Shown here: positions 44,286 to 53,696 of the stretch, in pieces
Layout of the letters: every line of letters starts with the position of its first letter
How positions within the stretch are numbered: the stretch's first letter is position 1
Assembly (NCBI GenBank): GCA_024743055.1
Contig: JANSXH010000001.1
Coordinates: forward strand, 124,001 to 188,000
Reading direction: 5' to 3'
DNA length: 64,000 nt
Source: Pseudomonadota bacterium
GTDB lineage: Bacteria; Pseudomonadota; Alphaproteobacteria; Sneathiellales; Sneathiellaceae
Made by a program: the position numbers and the translations under genes
The notes under the pieces: model-generated
The model's input: the letters and a program-made list of their open reading frames with translations, nothing else
Told to the model about the DNA's origin: nothing
The model's database searches: none

Positions 44286-45496
44286 AACAAGATCTAAAAC
44301 GCGACGCCGTCAAAAACTTGCTCCCTACCGGAAAGGATCAAAAGACAAGCCTTTTTACAGTTCAGCAAAACCAGATGTCTGAACGAAATACGCGCTCATT
44401 TTACCTTCGCCTGCCTTTCCTGCTGATTGTTGTTCTACCAGTCATTTTCGGGATCGTATATTTCGGCTCAATCGTCACTAATCGCTACGTTTCCTATTCC
44501 CAACTATCCATCAGAACAGCAGAGTCGGGCCCGACAAGCTTGCTGGGGGGATTAGTGGGTGCTGTTTCAGGTACCAACGCAATGTCATCAGAGGCATATA
44601 TTGTCCGAGACTTCATCTTGTCGCGCTCTATGGTAACAAAGCTTCAAGAGATGCTTGATATTCGGTCAATCTTTGCAGCAAAGGATGCAGACTATTTTTC
44701 CCGTTTTCATATAGATGGAACAGATGAAGAGCTATACGACTACTTCCTAAACAGGGTTTCAGTTTTTTTTGATCCTGAAACACAGATCATAGAGCTCTCC
44801 GTAGAAGCGTTTTCTCCAGATGATGCTCTTGCCATTGCGCTATCTATTGTCGCTCTTTGTGATGATCTGGTCGACAATATCTCATTAACGGCACGAGAAG
44901 ATAGCTTGGCTTTTGCGAGAAAAGAAGTCGAGAGAGCAGAGAGACGAGTAGAAGATGCCCGACTTGCGATAAGTGCGTTTCGCCAAAAACATGGAGAGAT
45001 TGATCCTATTTCGGGCGCTACATCCATTGGAACGATTGTAGCCAGCATCGAACTTGAGCTATCTAAAGCGCAAACAGAGATTTCGCAACTTCGCAGTTAT
45101 CTTCGTGAAGACAGCGCCCAGATTGTTGCAGCAAAAGCAAGGCTGAGTGCTCTTCAACAACAGTTGAAACAAGAAAGAGCCAGGCTTGCCGGTGAAGCCA
45201 GTGAAGCCAGTGAAGGAAATTACGTCCCTTTGCTTGCTGACTATGAAAGATTGGTGATTGAAGATGAGTTTGCAAAAGCTGCCTACACAGCAGCTGGGAC
45301 TTCCATGGAACTCGCCAGAGCGGAAGCCGCTCGCAAACATATCTATCTTGTCGCTTTTGTTGAACCTTCTCGGCCAGATGAGTCGACCAAACCTGACAGA
45401 CCCAAGCTAATTCTCACGATCCTACTTTGCAGCGTTATCGCTTTTGGTCTTTTTACCCTTATTCTCGCGGCCATTCGGGAGCATGCACGATTATGA
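44282..45496 (+). CDS. KpsE-type polysaccharide co-polymerase-like inner-membrane protein
   Basis: The 404-residue protein has a membrane segment at about residues 40-62, a long periplasmic helical/coiled-coil part and a second membrane segment at about 380-400 with a PxxP-like proline run before it (RPDESTKPDRPK), as in the PCP-3/KpsE family. It links the inner-membrane ABC transporter with the outer-membrane channel. An in-frame nine-base repeat (Glu-Ala-Ser) lies in the coiled coil. Its stop overlaps the ATG of the next gene. Confidence 0.9.
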   Translation: MKQDLKRDAVKNLLPTGKDQKTSLFTVQQNQMSERNTRSFYLRLPFLLIVVLPVIFGIVYFGSIVTNRYVSYSQLSIRTAESGPTSLLGGLVGAVSGTNAMSSEAYIVRDFILSRSMVTKLQEMLDIRSIFAAKDADYFSRFHIDGTDEELYDYFLNRVSVFFDPETQIIELSVEAFSPDDALAIALSIVALCDDLVDNISLTAREDSLAFARKEVERAERRVEDARLAISAFRQKHGEIDPISGATSIGTIVASIELELSKAQTEISQLRSYLREDSAQIVAAKARLSALQQQLKQERARLAGEASEASEGNYVPLLADYERLVIEDEFAKAAYTAAGTSMELARAEAARKHIYLVAFVEPSRPDESTKPDRPKLILTILLCSVIAFGLFTLILAAIREHARL

Positions 45497-47247
45497 TCTA
45501 CAAACTGACGCTGAATTACCTAGCGGTGATCTTTGTGAGCTGTTTTCATGTCGCTACTGTATTTGCGCAGGAAAAAGAGCAAACAAGCACACAGATCCCG
45601 CTGTTTGGCGATGTTTCAACAGGCGCTGAAGACAGCTCCTCAGAGGAAGTCATTCAGCCCCTCCCTGTGGGGGGAAACCTCTCACTTGGGCAGACAGGGA
45701 CGCCGGCTACAGCAATTCGCTCTGACCGGGTGCCGCCTCAGTTAGGCAACCAAACTTCCAAGTCCCTCATGCCGTTTGGCAGCCAGCTTTTTACCCGATC
45801 TAATCTTATCGACCGCAATATCGGTATTACAGATGAATATGTGATTTCTGAAGGCGATCGAATTGCAATAAAAGTTTGGGGTGCCAGAAATTATGACCAG
45901 ATTCAATTCGTTGATTTGCAAGGAAATATTTTTCTCCCGGAAGTCGGGCCGATAAAGGTTAGCGGCACAAAAAACAACGAGCTGAATGAGTTGGTTAAAA
46001 GAAATGTTGCAAAAACATTTACCGATAACGTCCAGATTTACACTAACCTATTGGGGACACAGCCTATAGGTGTCTATGTCACAGGCGGTGTTCAGGTTCC
46101 TGGGAAATATCCAGGTGGCAAAACAGACAGTATTCTATATTACCTTGCCCGGGCTGGCGCTATCGATCCTGACCGCGGCTCCTATCGCAGTATTCGTATC
46201 CTGCGGGACGGGAAAACAATTGAAGAAATAGACCTCTATCGGTTTTTGTTGGACGGAGAGCTCACCAAGATCGGATTTAAAGACAATGACACTATTATTG
46301 TCGATCCACAATTTCCGACAATATCTGTGTCGGGTGACGTAAAAAACGCTTTTCGCTTCGAGGTCGAAATCGACCCCGTATCTTCACAAGCACTTTTGGA
46401 AATGGCACGCCCTGATGACAATGCTAGCCATGCATTTTTAAGAACTAAACGTGGAGACAGGTCAAATACTTCCTATATGCCGCTAGATCAAATTGCCAAG
46501 CTGGCAGTTCAAGGGGATGATGAAATAACAGTCGTTGAAGACCATAGCGAGACTTCGATTATTGTGAATGTCACCGGCAATAGCGGTGGCCCCTCCTCCT
46601 TCGCTGTTCCGCTAGGAACGGACATTGTCACCGCTGCTCGCCTCATTGAAATAGATACAGACATTGCCAATACCTCAGCTATCTATCTAAGGCGACAATC
46701 CGTGGCAGAACGGCAAAAGCAAGCTATTCAACGAGCGCTATATGAATTGCAAAGATCGGTGCTGACCGGAAGCTCAACAACTCCGACAGAAGCAGCCATT
46801 CGCGTACAAGAGGCCAAACTAGTCGATAGTTTTGTCTCTAAAGTCATGGCAATAGAACCGGAGGGCCGCGTCGTTCTTGCCGGGACCGATTGGCGCCAAA
46901 CCCGTCTTGAAGACGGAGACGAAATTGTCATTCCTGCATTTTCCGATATCGTACTGATATCGGGTGAAGTGAAAATTCCCCAGACAGTAATTTGGCACGA
47001 TTCTTTCAGCCTCGAAGATTACATTAGCGCAGCAGGTGGTGTTTCAAACCGCGGTGATGCAGACAATATCTTAATCATCAGAAGCAATGGATCCATCCAT
47101 GATGGCAGCCAGAATGTGGAGAAAGGTGACCATATAATGGTGTTACCAAAACAGGACGGAAAATTATTTGGAATATTGAAAGACCTTTTCGAAATCATCT
47201 TCCGCGTCGCCGTATCGGGCGCAGTGGTCATCAACGCGTTTGACTAG
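45493..47247 (+). CDS. KpsD/Wza-type outer-membrane polysaccharide export protein
   Basis: The 584-residue protein has a signal peptide ending VFA before QEKEQ, a polysaccharide-export domain (YVISEGDRIAIKVWG to about residue 210) and SLBB-type repeats (GVYVTGGVQVPGKYPGG and later ones such as VVLISGEVKIPQ...). There is no lipobox, so like KpsD it may not be lipidated. It forms the outer-membrane exit channel for the capsule. The ATG at 45493, overlapping the previous stop (ATGA), is the right start. Confidence 0.9.
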   Translation: MIYKLTLNYLAVIFVSCFHVATVFAQEKEQTSTQIPLFGDVSTGAEDSSSEEVIQPLPVGGNLSLGQTGTPATAIRSDRVPPQLGNQTSKSLMPFGSQLFTRSNLIDRNIGITDEYVISEGDRIAIKVWGARNYDQIQFVDLQGNIFLPEVGPIKVSGTKNNELNELVKRNVAKTFTDNVQIYTNLLGTQPIGVYVTGGVQVPGKYPGGKTDSILYYLARAGAIDPDRGSYRSIRILRDGKTIEEIDLYRFLLDGELTKIGFKDNDTIIVDPQFPTISVSGDVKNAFRFEVEIDPVSSQALLEMARPDDNASHAFLRTKRGDRSNTSYMPLDQIAKLAVQGDDEITVVEDHSETSIIVNVTGNSGGPSSFAVPLGTDIVTAARLIEIDTDIANTSAIYLRRQSVAERQKQAIQRALYELQRSVLTGSSTTPTEAAIRVQEAKLVDSFVSKVMAIEPEGRVVLAGTDWRQTRLEDGDEIVIPAFSDIVLISGEVKIPQTVIWHDSFSLEDYISAAGGVSNRGDADNILIIRSNGSIHDGSQNVEKGDHIMVLPKQDGKLFGILKDLFEIIFRVAVSGAVVINAFD

Positions 47248-47292
47248 AGCATGCTACATCAATTTCATATTGGAATATTTTGGAGAAGAACG

Positions 47293-47661
47293 TTGAATAC
47301 TCTCGCACGAAATTTCGCCAGTGTTTTTGTGCCAGTTTTTCTCTCCGGGTGCGCCTCTTTCACAAGCACCCCAAGCACAGGCCATACGGCAATTCAGCTA
47401 CCTGTGGCTACCATTGCTGATGCGCAAGGGCGACCTGTTAAAGATCTGATAGCGAAATTTGCCATGAGCTTTCCACCTGGAACCCGCGGTGTCGTTATCT
47501 CTGCGGATAGCAATCGATATGTGGTCGAAGTTGGCAGGGACTATGTTGCAGCTACCCAGCAAAGCTGCCGTAGGATCTCTCTTGAAAGTTCGGACGGGCA
47601 ATCCACTTTAAGTGCAGTTTGCCAGGTAGAGGATATCTGGCAAACCATACTCTGGCCCTGA
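47293..47661 (+). CDS. small lipoprotein of the capsule operon
   Basis: The 122-residue protein has a lipoprotein signal with lipobox LSGC. I put the start at the TTG at 47293 because GGAG lies seven bases in front; a longer frame from 47251 has no such site and puts charged residues before the signal. The mature part is beta-rich and ends with a spaced Cys-Arg...Cys...Trp pattern that resembles the C-terminal module of the surface antigen at 14.6 kb. It may sit in the outer membrane and assist the capsule machinery. The family is not named. Confidence 0.7.
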   Translation: MNTLARNFASVFVPVFLSGCASFTSTPSTGHTAIQLPVATIADAQGRPVKDLIAKFAMSFPPGTRGVVISADSNRYVVEVGRDYVAATQQSCRRISLESSDGQSTLSAVCQVEDIWQTILWP

Positions 47662-47671
47662 CCTTTCCCGC

Positions 47672-49255
47672 TTAGCTGCCCTCGCTCCATTCCTGATAAT
47701 ATTCGTCGAGAACCTGACGGGTGCATTCACCGATAGATTTGTAGTCGTGCTCTCGTAAGTTTGCGAGAGAGACGCGGGCTGAGGGATGGGTATCCTCAAA
47801 GCCTTTTCCAGGCAATAAGACGACACTAGTCTCCCGGGCAAGTCGGAACAGGAAGTCCATACTAATATCTTTCTTGAGTAACCAGGCGGCAAATTTCTTG
47901 CCATAAAGCTCGGTGCCGATAGCTTCCAAATCCAACAAGGTATAGTAATCAACATTATTTTCAGAGACCGGCGCCTCAATGCCGAGGGCCTGATACAGCA
48001 ATTTATAGCGCCGGCGTATAAGGCGCTTTGCGGCATTCTTGTAGGTTTCATCCTCATCAAGCAAACCAGCCATTGCGAACAAGGTCATCTGCAGTTGCTG
48101 CGGCAGGGATAGTCCGGCGGTATGATTGAGCGCCACAGCCCGGCTATCGGCCACTAATCTGTCAATAAAAGATAGTTCCTTTGGCTCATCTGTTAGGGAA
48201 GAATAACGGCTGTTGACTTTTGCCGCCTTCGCCTTTGGCATTTCGGCCAGAGCGTCATCGAAGACGTTGTCCTGTTGCACACCTATCACCCCGAGCCGCC
48301 AACCCGTTGCACCGAAGTACTTTGAGAAGGAATAGACGCAAAGAGTGTTGTAAGGACAACTGGCAAATAGGGACTCAAAATTATCAGAAAAAGTCGCGTA
48401 GACATCGTCGGTGACAATCATTAGGTCCTGGCGCTTGGTCTCCACTAGTTTCGCCAGTTTCGCTAATACCTTATCGCTCATTTTCACAGAGGGGGGATTA
48501 CTGGGATTAACAACACATAGGATTTTGATGTTCTTGTCTTCCAGTTTTCTGATTTCAGACTCTGGAATTTGCCACCCCATATCCTCGTCGGCCCGAATGT
48601 CAACGACCTCTAGACCATATTCCGGCAGTACAGGGATCTCCAAATAGGGCGAGAATATAGGCGTGATTAGAGCAATTTTATCTTTCTCTTTGACAAGACC
48701 ATTTAGGTGAAGGGTCTGGAAAATATAGGTCATGGCGGCGGTTCCGCCTTCGGTCGCGAACAGTTCAAAATTGTGACTACTACCAGCGTTCCCATACATT
48801 TCTTGCGCCAAGTAATAGTTCACTACCTTTTCAAAGCTCTGGAGCATACGCGGTGGTACAGGATAATTACCCCCTAGAAAGCCGGAAACCATTTCAAACA
48901 GAAACTCTTGCCTGGAAAGACCTATATGATCCTCCGCAAAGGCCAGGGCTGATTGCAAAAATTCCAGGCCGTCTTGCCCCTTGTTGACCAGGCAATAAGT
49001 ATCAAAACGGCTAACAATATTCTCCTTTTGAGGCAAGCCACCAAAACCACTATCCAGATAGGAATAGGAACGTTCTGATTCAGAAAGGGCAAAATCTCCT
49101 ATCCTTAAAAAGGCATGCCGTGGTGCCGTTGCCAGAAAATTCGGATTCCCCCGCCCCGCATTCAACATCATATGATCGGCGTGAGAGGACGCGATCCTGA
49201 TCAGTTCATCCTTCAGCTCGAACGGGCTGAGTTCCTTACCTTGCGTCTTCGACAT
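47672..49255 (-). CDS. aspD: aspartate 4-decarboxylase (bifunctional aspartate aminotransferase fold)
   Basis: A 527-residue PLP enzyme that fits aspartate 4-decarboxylase: N-terminal LNAGRGNPNFLATAPRHAF, CVVNPSNPPS, the TDDVYATF segment and the PLP lysine in YSFSKYFGATGWR. It removes CO2 from aspartate to give alanine. The length is typical for AspD and larger than ordinary aminotransferases. It lies 27 bases after the aspartate:alanine antiporter gene, so the pair should form the known proton-motive aspartate-alanine exchange cycle. Confidence 0.92.
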   Translation of the reverse strand: MSKTQGKELSPFELKDELIRIASSHADHMMLNAGRGNPNFLATAPRHAFLRIGDFALSESERSYSYLDSGFGGLPQKENIVSRFDTYCLVNKGQDGLEFLQSALAFAEDHIGLSRQEFLFEMVSGFLGGNYPVPPRMLQSFEKVVNYYLAQEMYGNAGSSHNFELFATEGGTAAMTYIFQTLHLNGLVKEKDKIALITPIFSPYLEIPVLPEYGLEVVDIRADEDMGWQIPESEIRKLEDKNIKILCVVNPSNPPSVKMSDKVLAKLAKLVETKRQDLMIVTDDVYATFSDNFESLFASCPYNTLCVYSFSKYFGATGWRLGVIGVQQDNVFDDALAEMPKAKAAKVNSRYSSLTDEPKELSFIDRLVADSRAVALNHTAGLSLPQQLQMTLFAMAGLLDEDETYKNAAKRLIRRRYKLLYQALGIEAPVSENNVDYYTLLDLEAIGTELYGKKFAAWLLKKDISMDFLFRLARETSVVLLPGKGFEDTHPSARVSLANLREHDYKSIGECTRQVLDEYYQEWSEGS

Positions 49256-49282
49256 TGGAAGTCTCCAAAAAGTTTAATTTCT

Positions 49283-50989
49283 TCATCCCGCGTTCTTCGT
49301 AATCACCCCAATAATAACCGGTCCCCAAAGGGTCAGCCAGATATTAGCCATGGTGTAGGTCACCGTAAAAGGAACAACCGGAGTGGCATTCCCGCATTTC
49401 TCCAGCAGGGCTGCGAACCCCGGATTGGCACTTCGTCCCCCAGCAATACAACCTAAAAGTTCCACCGGGTTTTTGATTTGAAGCAAGTAATAGGAAATAT
49501 AAAAAGTAATGATCTGCGGAATTATAGTCACTCCAATCCCCAGAACGAACAGCGTCAGACCATATTCCTTAATTGTTACAAAGGCTTGCGGTCCAGCAGT
49601 AATGCCGACAATCCCGACAAAAACGGCTAGGCCGAAATCCCGAAGAAAGTTGGAAGCTCCGCTCGGCAGAGCGGCAAATCTAGGATGGGTCGCCCGAAGC
49701 CAGCCAAAAAACAGCCCTGACAGCAGGCAACCACCACCGGTTCCGATTGTGACGGGTATGCCTGCCAGTTTGAACTGTACCATCCCCAGCAGGATGCCAA
49801 TGGCCATACCAATGCCAAAGAAAATAAAATCCGTAATGGCTGCCGACGAGAGCGGATATCCGAGTTTCGACGTTACACGATTGAGATCGATGGGACGACC
49901 CACCAAGCGCAATTCGTCCCCTCTTTTTACAACCAGATCCGAGAGTAATGGCAGTTCACGGCCCATGCGGATGAGAGCCGTAGGAAATACGCCATACCGG
50001 CTTTCCGCTCCATTTAACTCATGCACTTCCTGCAAACTTTTCCCTGCAATCTCCTTGTTGCTGATGATGACATCCCGGGTTTCTTCAATTAGCTCCATGC
50101 CGTCGGGGCGGGTCGCTTCCACCCCGAAATAGTCTTCATGATCTACATAGGTGCCTATGGGCGCCGTTACCGCAACGATGTCGCCTGCCAACAAGGTCAG
50201 ATCTGACGTGATCGGCAAGGTCGCACCGTTGCGCATAACGGTCTCAACCGCCGCGTCATCATCCTGCTCAAAAATTTCAAGAACAGTCTCCCCAGCGGCC
50301 TTAGCGCTGTCTGTGACTTTATAGATGCGAGTATCAAGAGTGCGGAGAGCGTGGAATTGCCCTGGCTCCAGCTCTGCCTTGCCGCCGCCGAGCTTCATAG
50401 CAAGCTTTTTGGCTTCTTCACGGATATCCCAACCCATGACACCTGGGAAAAAAGCGCTGAGCATCAAGATTGGTCCGAGGGAGCCAAAAATATAGCAAAC
50501 CGCATATCCAACCGCGATATTGGTTTGCATAGTCTTGGCGACTTCCGGAGAGACGGACAGCTTAGAAACAGCATCGCCTGCTGTTCCGATAATGGCTGAT
50601 TGGGTAAGGCCACCAGCGGCAAGCCCGGCGGCAGTACCTCTATCCAGATCGAAGCCCCAGGCAGCAAACAGTACACAAAGCAGACCAATAACGCACATAA
50701 TCGTCGCGCTGGCCAACTGCTTGAGAGATTCTTTGTTCAGGGACTGAAAGAATTGCGGTCCGCCCTGGTAACCCACCGCATAAATGAACATGGCAAAAAA
50801 TATGGTCTTGAGATGCGTATCGATTTCAATACCGATTTGCCCGATCAGAACCCCCACCAATAGGGTTCCAGCAATGCCGCCCAGAACAAACCTTTTAATC
50901 CGGAACTTGCCGGTAATGTATCCAAGGGACAGGGTAAGAAACAGCGCCAGTAAAGGGGCATCATTAAACAGTTTATGAAGGAATTCCAT
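49283..50989 (-). CDS. aspT: aspartate:alanine antiporter AspT
   Basis: The 568-residue transporter of the AAEx family has two blocks of helices (about 5-190 and 380-565) separated by a hydrophilic region with two TrkA-C (RCK) domains. It exchanges external aspartate for internal alanine. The ATG at 50989 (MEFLHKLFND) is preceded by GGAAGGGGAAG and is preferred to longer frames. It forms an operon with the decarboxylase gene; a LysR gene lies 187 bases upstream on the same strand. Confidence 0.91.
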   Translation of the reverse strand: MEFLHKLFNDAPLLALFLTLSLGYITGKFRIKRFVLGGIAGTLLVGVLIGQIGIEIDTHLKTIFFAMFIYAVGYQGGPQFFQSLNKESLKQLASATIMCVIGLLCVLFAAWGFDLDRGTAAGLAAGGLTQSAIIGTAGDAVSKLSVSPEVAKTMQTNIAVGYAVCYIFGSLGPILMLSAFFPGVMGWDIREEAKKLAMKLGGGKAELEPGQFHALRTLDTRIYKVTDSAKAAGETVLEIFEQDDDAAVETVMRNGATLPITSDLTLLAGDIVAVTAPIGTYVDHEDYFGVEATRPDGMELIEETRDVIISNKEIAGKSLQEVHELNGAESRYGVFPTALIRMGRELPLLSDLVVKRGDELRLVGRPIDLNRVTSKLGYPLSSAAITDFIFFGIGMAIGILLGMVQFKLAGIPVTIGTGGGCLLSGLFFGWLRATHPRFAALPSGASNFLRDFGLAVFVGIVGITAGPQAFVTIKEYGLTLFVLGIGVTIIPQIITFYISYYLLQIKNPVELLGCIAGGRSANPGFAALLEKCGNATPVVPFTVTYTMANIWLTLWGPVIIGVITKNAG

Positions 50990-51137
50990 CTTCCCCTTCC
51001 AACTATCAGAGATGACATAGAGCATTAAAAAAAACCCCTGCATCACATTCGCATTTTCCCGCCCAAAAACCATAACGCGAAAGGCGCTCAATTACCCAGG
51101 TTTTTTTGCGCCCAAGACAAAGCTACTTCATCACAAA

Positions 51138-51161
51138 AAAGGAATTTTTATGCATTCCTTT
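51138..51161 (-). terminator. possible rho-independent terminator after the LysR gene
   Basis: Read on the minus strand, AAAGGAAT, an eight-base loop and ATTCCTTT form a perfect 8-bp stem followed by further T residues (TTTTTTG). It lies 16 bases after the LysR gene's stop. The stem is A/T rich, so it is weak. Confidence 0.4.
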
Positions 51162-51176
51162 CTCCCAATAAATGTT

Positions 51177-52082
51177 TCAGCTTTCAGCAAGCTTTCCGAA
51201 TATCCAGTTTCGAAATATCCGTGTCTTTTTGCGGTCAGCAAAGGACTTCTGACAAACAAAATAAAAAGCCCGGCCTAAAGGTAGGATGAGATCAAAAGGA
51301 GCGACCAACCTGCCTGCGCGCAGGTCATCCTCCGCCAGCTTTCGCCAGCCAAGCGCTACACCAACCCCATCTATCGCCGCCTGCAATGCATGATCAGGCT
51401 GACCAAAATGCGGCCCCCTTTCAACGCTACTACTTTCGACATTTGCAGCCGCCAGCCAGGTTTTCCAAGTTGGAATCTTCGGATCATATGAGGTGGAGTC
51501 ATCATGCAGTAAAATATGATGGCACAGGTCTTTGGGATGACGGAGCGGCAAATCACCCTCTAGCAGTCGCGGGCTGCACATCGCCGTAACAGATTCCTCG
51601 AATAAAAGATCTGACTGAAGGCCTGGAAAGTCTCCTTTGCCAAATCGAATGGCTGAATCGTAGTCTTCACGCTCAAAATCCACGAAATCCAGATTTGCAG
51701 AAATCCGTAAATCTATTTCCGGATGATCTGTGGCAAAATCCTGCAGTCGCGGGAGCAGCCATTTGGATGCAAAAACCGGCGCAACACTGATTGATAAAAT
51801 GTGATCATCGCGTTGGCTAGACATGTGATTGATTACGCTATCAAGCTGTAAAAAAACATCCCTCAGCTCTGGCCAAAGTTTTTGCCCTTCGGCGGTCAGT
51901 AGCAGACCTCTGGTTTGCCGCCAAAACAGCTTTACCGACAAAAATTCTTCTAGCTTTTTTACTTGCTGACTAACAGCGGCCGGGGTCACGTTCAGTTCCT
52001 GACCAGCCAGCACAAAGCTTGAATGCCGAGCAGAGGCCTCAAATGCCCTGAGAGCATTAAGTGGATAAGATCCTCGCATCAT
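51177..52082 (-). CDS. LysR-family regulator (GcvA-like)
   Basis: A 301-residue regulator with an N-terminal winged helix-turn-helix (LNALRAFEASARHSSFVLAG... VTPAAVSQQVKKLEEFL) and a substrate-binding domain (about 90-300), matching the GcvA/AmpR-like subgroup. LysR proteins usually control a divergent gene: here the carbonic anhydrase gene starts 159 bases away. The aspTD operon lies downstream on the same strand and is a second possible target. The effector is unknown. Confidence 0.9.
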   Translation of the reverse strand: MMRGSYPLNALRAFEASARHSSFVLAGQELNVTPAAVSQQVKKLEEFLSVKLFWRQTRGLLLTAEGQKLWPELRDVFLQLDSVINHMSSQRDDHILSISVAPVFASKWLLPRLQDFATDHPEIDLRISANLDFVDFEREDYDSAIRFGKGDFPGLQSDLLFEESVTAMCSPRLLEGDLPLRHPKDLCHHILLHDDSTSYDPKIPTWKTWLAAANVESSSVERGPHFGQPDHALQAAIDGVGVALGWRKLAEDDLRAGRLVAPFDLILPLGRAFYFVCQKSFADRKKTRIFRNWIFGKLAES

Positions 52083-52241
52083 ATTTGACCTATTTTTTCT
52101 AATGCATAGATAGATAATCTTGTTTGTAACCCACTAATTAATAACAAAATATCAGCAGGAAATGCAATCCATGTAGAGTTTTGAGAAATTTTTACTAACT
52201 CATTCAGGTTCTTAAAACCGCCTCTGAAAAGGAGACCAAAA

Positions 52242-52832
52242 ATGCACATCAAGCCAGAAAACTTTGATCAATATACCTTCTCTAAACAACCTGACTATTT
52301 AGAGTCAGAAGTAAGGAAAGAATTCGCCAAGGCAGTACCGCTTCGGACCGTTGTCGTCTATTGTTATGACCCCCGTGTCACTGGTATCCCGGAGGCTGTC
52401 GCCAAGGAATTTGACGATGTTTTTCCAGGCGAGGTTATACTGGATGACGATGGCAACAAAGTTGGCTCAACGACGACAGTTTTCGAAGTCATTGTCGCAG
52501 GTGGCCGAGCGGTTGACGCCATGCGATCCGTCACAGTTGCCCAGCATCTGTTCGGAATTAAGAACATCGTCGTGGTTCATCATACAAATTGCGGAGCAAC
52601 TTCTTTCACTGCTGACGGTATCATTGACGCCTACAAACAGGAACAAGGATCTGACATCTCAAATATTTATGAACGGGAAAGCATGTGCATCAGCGATTAC
52701 TCTGCATCTCTGGGCCATGATGTTTCTCTACTACGGCAGTCTCCCGGAACACCCAAACAAGCGGACATCTACGGCTATCTCTATGATACTGATAATGGCG
52801 GCCTGACCAAAATCGTAGAGGATCTCGCGTGA
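52242..52832 (+). CDS. beta-carbonic anhydrase-like protein
   Basis: The 196-residue protein has the zinc and active-site pattern of beta-class enzymes: Cys41-x-Asp43-x-Arg45 (CYDPR) and His114-x-x-Cys117 (HTNC) after a hydrophobic strand. The ligands are complete. It should interconvert CO2 and bicarbonate, though some relatives hydrolyse carbonyl sulfide or CS2. A strong ribosome site (AAAAGGAGACC) fixes the start. It is divergent from the LysR gene and convergent with the TauD gene. Confidence 0.84.
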   Translation: MHIKPENFDQYTFSKQPDYLESEVRKEFAKAVPLRTVVVYCYDPRVTGIPEAVAKEFDDVFPGEVILDDDGNKVGSTTTVFEVIVAGGRAVDAMRSVTVAQHLFGIKNIVVVHHTNCGATSFTADGIIDAYKQEQGSDISNIYERESMCISDYSASLGHDVSLLRQSPGTPKQADIYGYLYDTDNGGLTKIVEDLA

Positions 52833-52847
52833 TCTCTTAGATATGGC

Positions 52848-53696
52848 TCAGGCTGGAGCGTAACGCTGGAAAGTCGTTCGATAGAGAAGTCTGCGTGCGC
52901 CATCATAATCATTGGTGGCGTAATGCAGACATAATCGATTGTCCCAGACCACCACGTCCCCTGCCCGCCAGTGAAGACGGCAGGAAAAGTCAGGGCGGGT
53001 GCAGTGTTTGTATATTTCCTGCAAGATCGGGCTGCTTTCCTCTTCACTCATATCTTCAAATCGAGTCGTATAGATGGGATTGAGGAAAAGGGATCGGGTC
53101 CCCGTCTGTGGGTCGGTGATAACAGCTGGATGCCGGATTTCTCTATCCGCGTCCGGATCACCCCGTGTCATCTGGATCGAAGCATTGGCTTTTTCGTTCG
53201 CAGGCGGGGCGTGCTTCACACCATAGGGAGCGCCAACATGAATGGCATCGCGGCCCGCAACAAACTCTTTCAGATCCTTAGGTAAAGATTGGTAGGCCGC
53301 GACCTGACTTGCCCAGAGAGTATCACCACCTATTTCTGGAATTTCCACAGCAGAGAGGACTGAACCTGCGGGCGGGTTTTCGAGAAAACTGAAATCGGAG
53401 TGCCACTCACCTCCGAATACCCCTGTATTGATTTCCCCTGCTTCCTTTAACACTGCAATCACTTTGTCATCTTCTGCCAAAGCCTGAACATAAGGCAGCG
53501 CCATCAGCGGTCCAAATAGGATCGTAAATCGCTTTTGCTCTTCAAGATTCAGAAATTGATTTCTGATCCGAAGAACCTGATGTTCGGACAGCAATCGTCG
53601 GAATGTATCTGCAGTTTCATCGGTTATGGGCTGTTTTAAATCGACACCTATGACTTCAGCACCGATAAATCCGGTCAGCCTCTTTGTCTGACTCAT
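52848..53696 (-). CDS. TauD/TfdA-family Fe(II)/2-oxoglutarate dioxygenase
   Basis: The 282-residue enzyme has the iron ligands HxD (WHSDFSF) and a distal His (LCLHYATND), and the 2-oxoglutarate-binding arginine near the C-terminus (YRTTF). It hydroxylates a small organic substrate, which cannot be told from the sequence. The ATG at 53696 (MSQTKRLTG) overlaps the stop of the P450 gene by four bases, so the two oxygenases are made together. Confidence 0.88.
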   Translation of the reverse strand: MSQTKRLTGFIGAEVIGVDLKQPITDETADTFRRLLSEHQVLRIRNQFLNLEEQKRFTILFGPLMALPYVQALAEDDKVIAVLKEAGEINTGVFGGEWHSDFSFLENPPAGSVLSAVEIPEIGGDTLWASQVAAYQSLPKDLKEFVAGRDAIHVGAPYGVKHAPPANEKANASIQMTRGDPDADREIRHPAVITDPQTGTRSLFLNPIYTTRFEDMSEEESSPILQEIYKHCTRPDFSCRLHWRAGDVVVWDNRLCLHYATNDYDGARRLLYRTTFQRYAPA

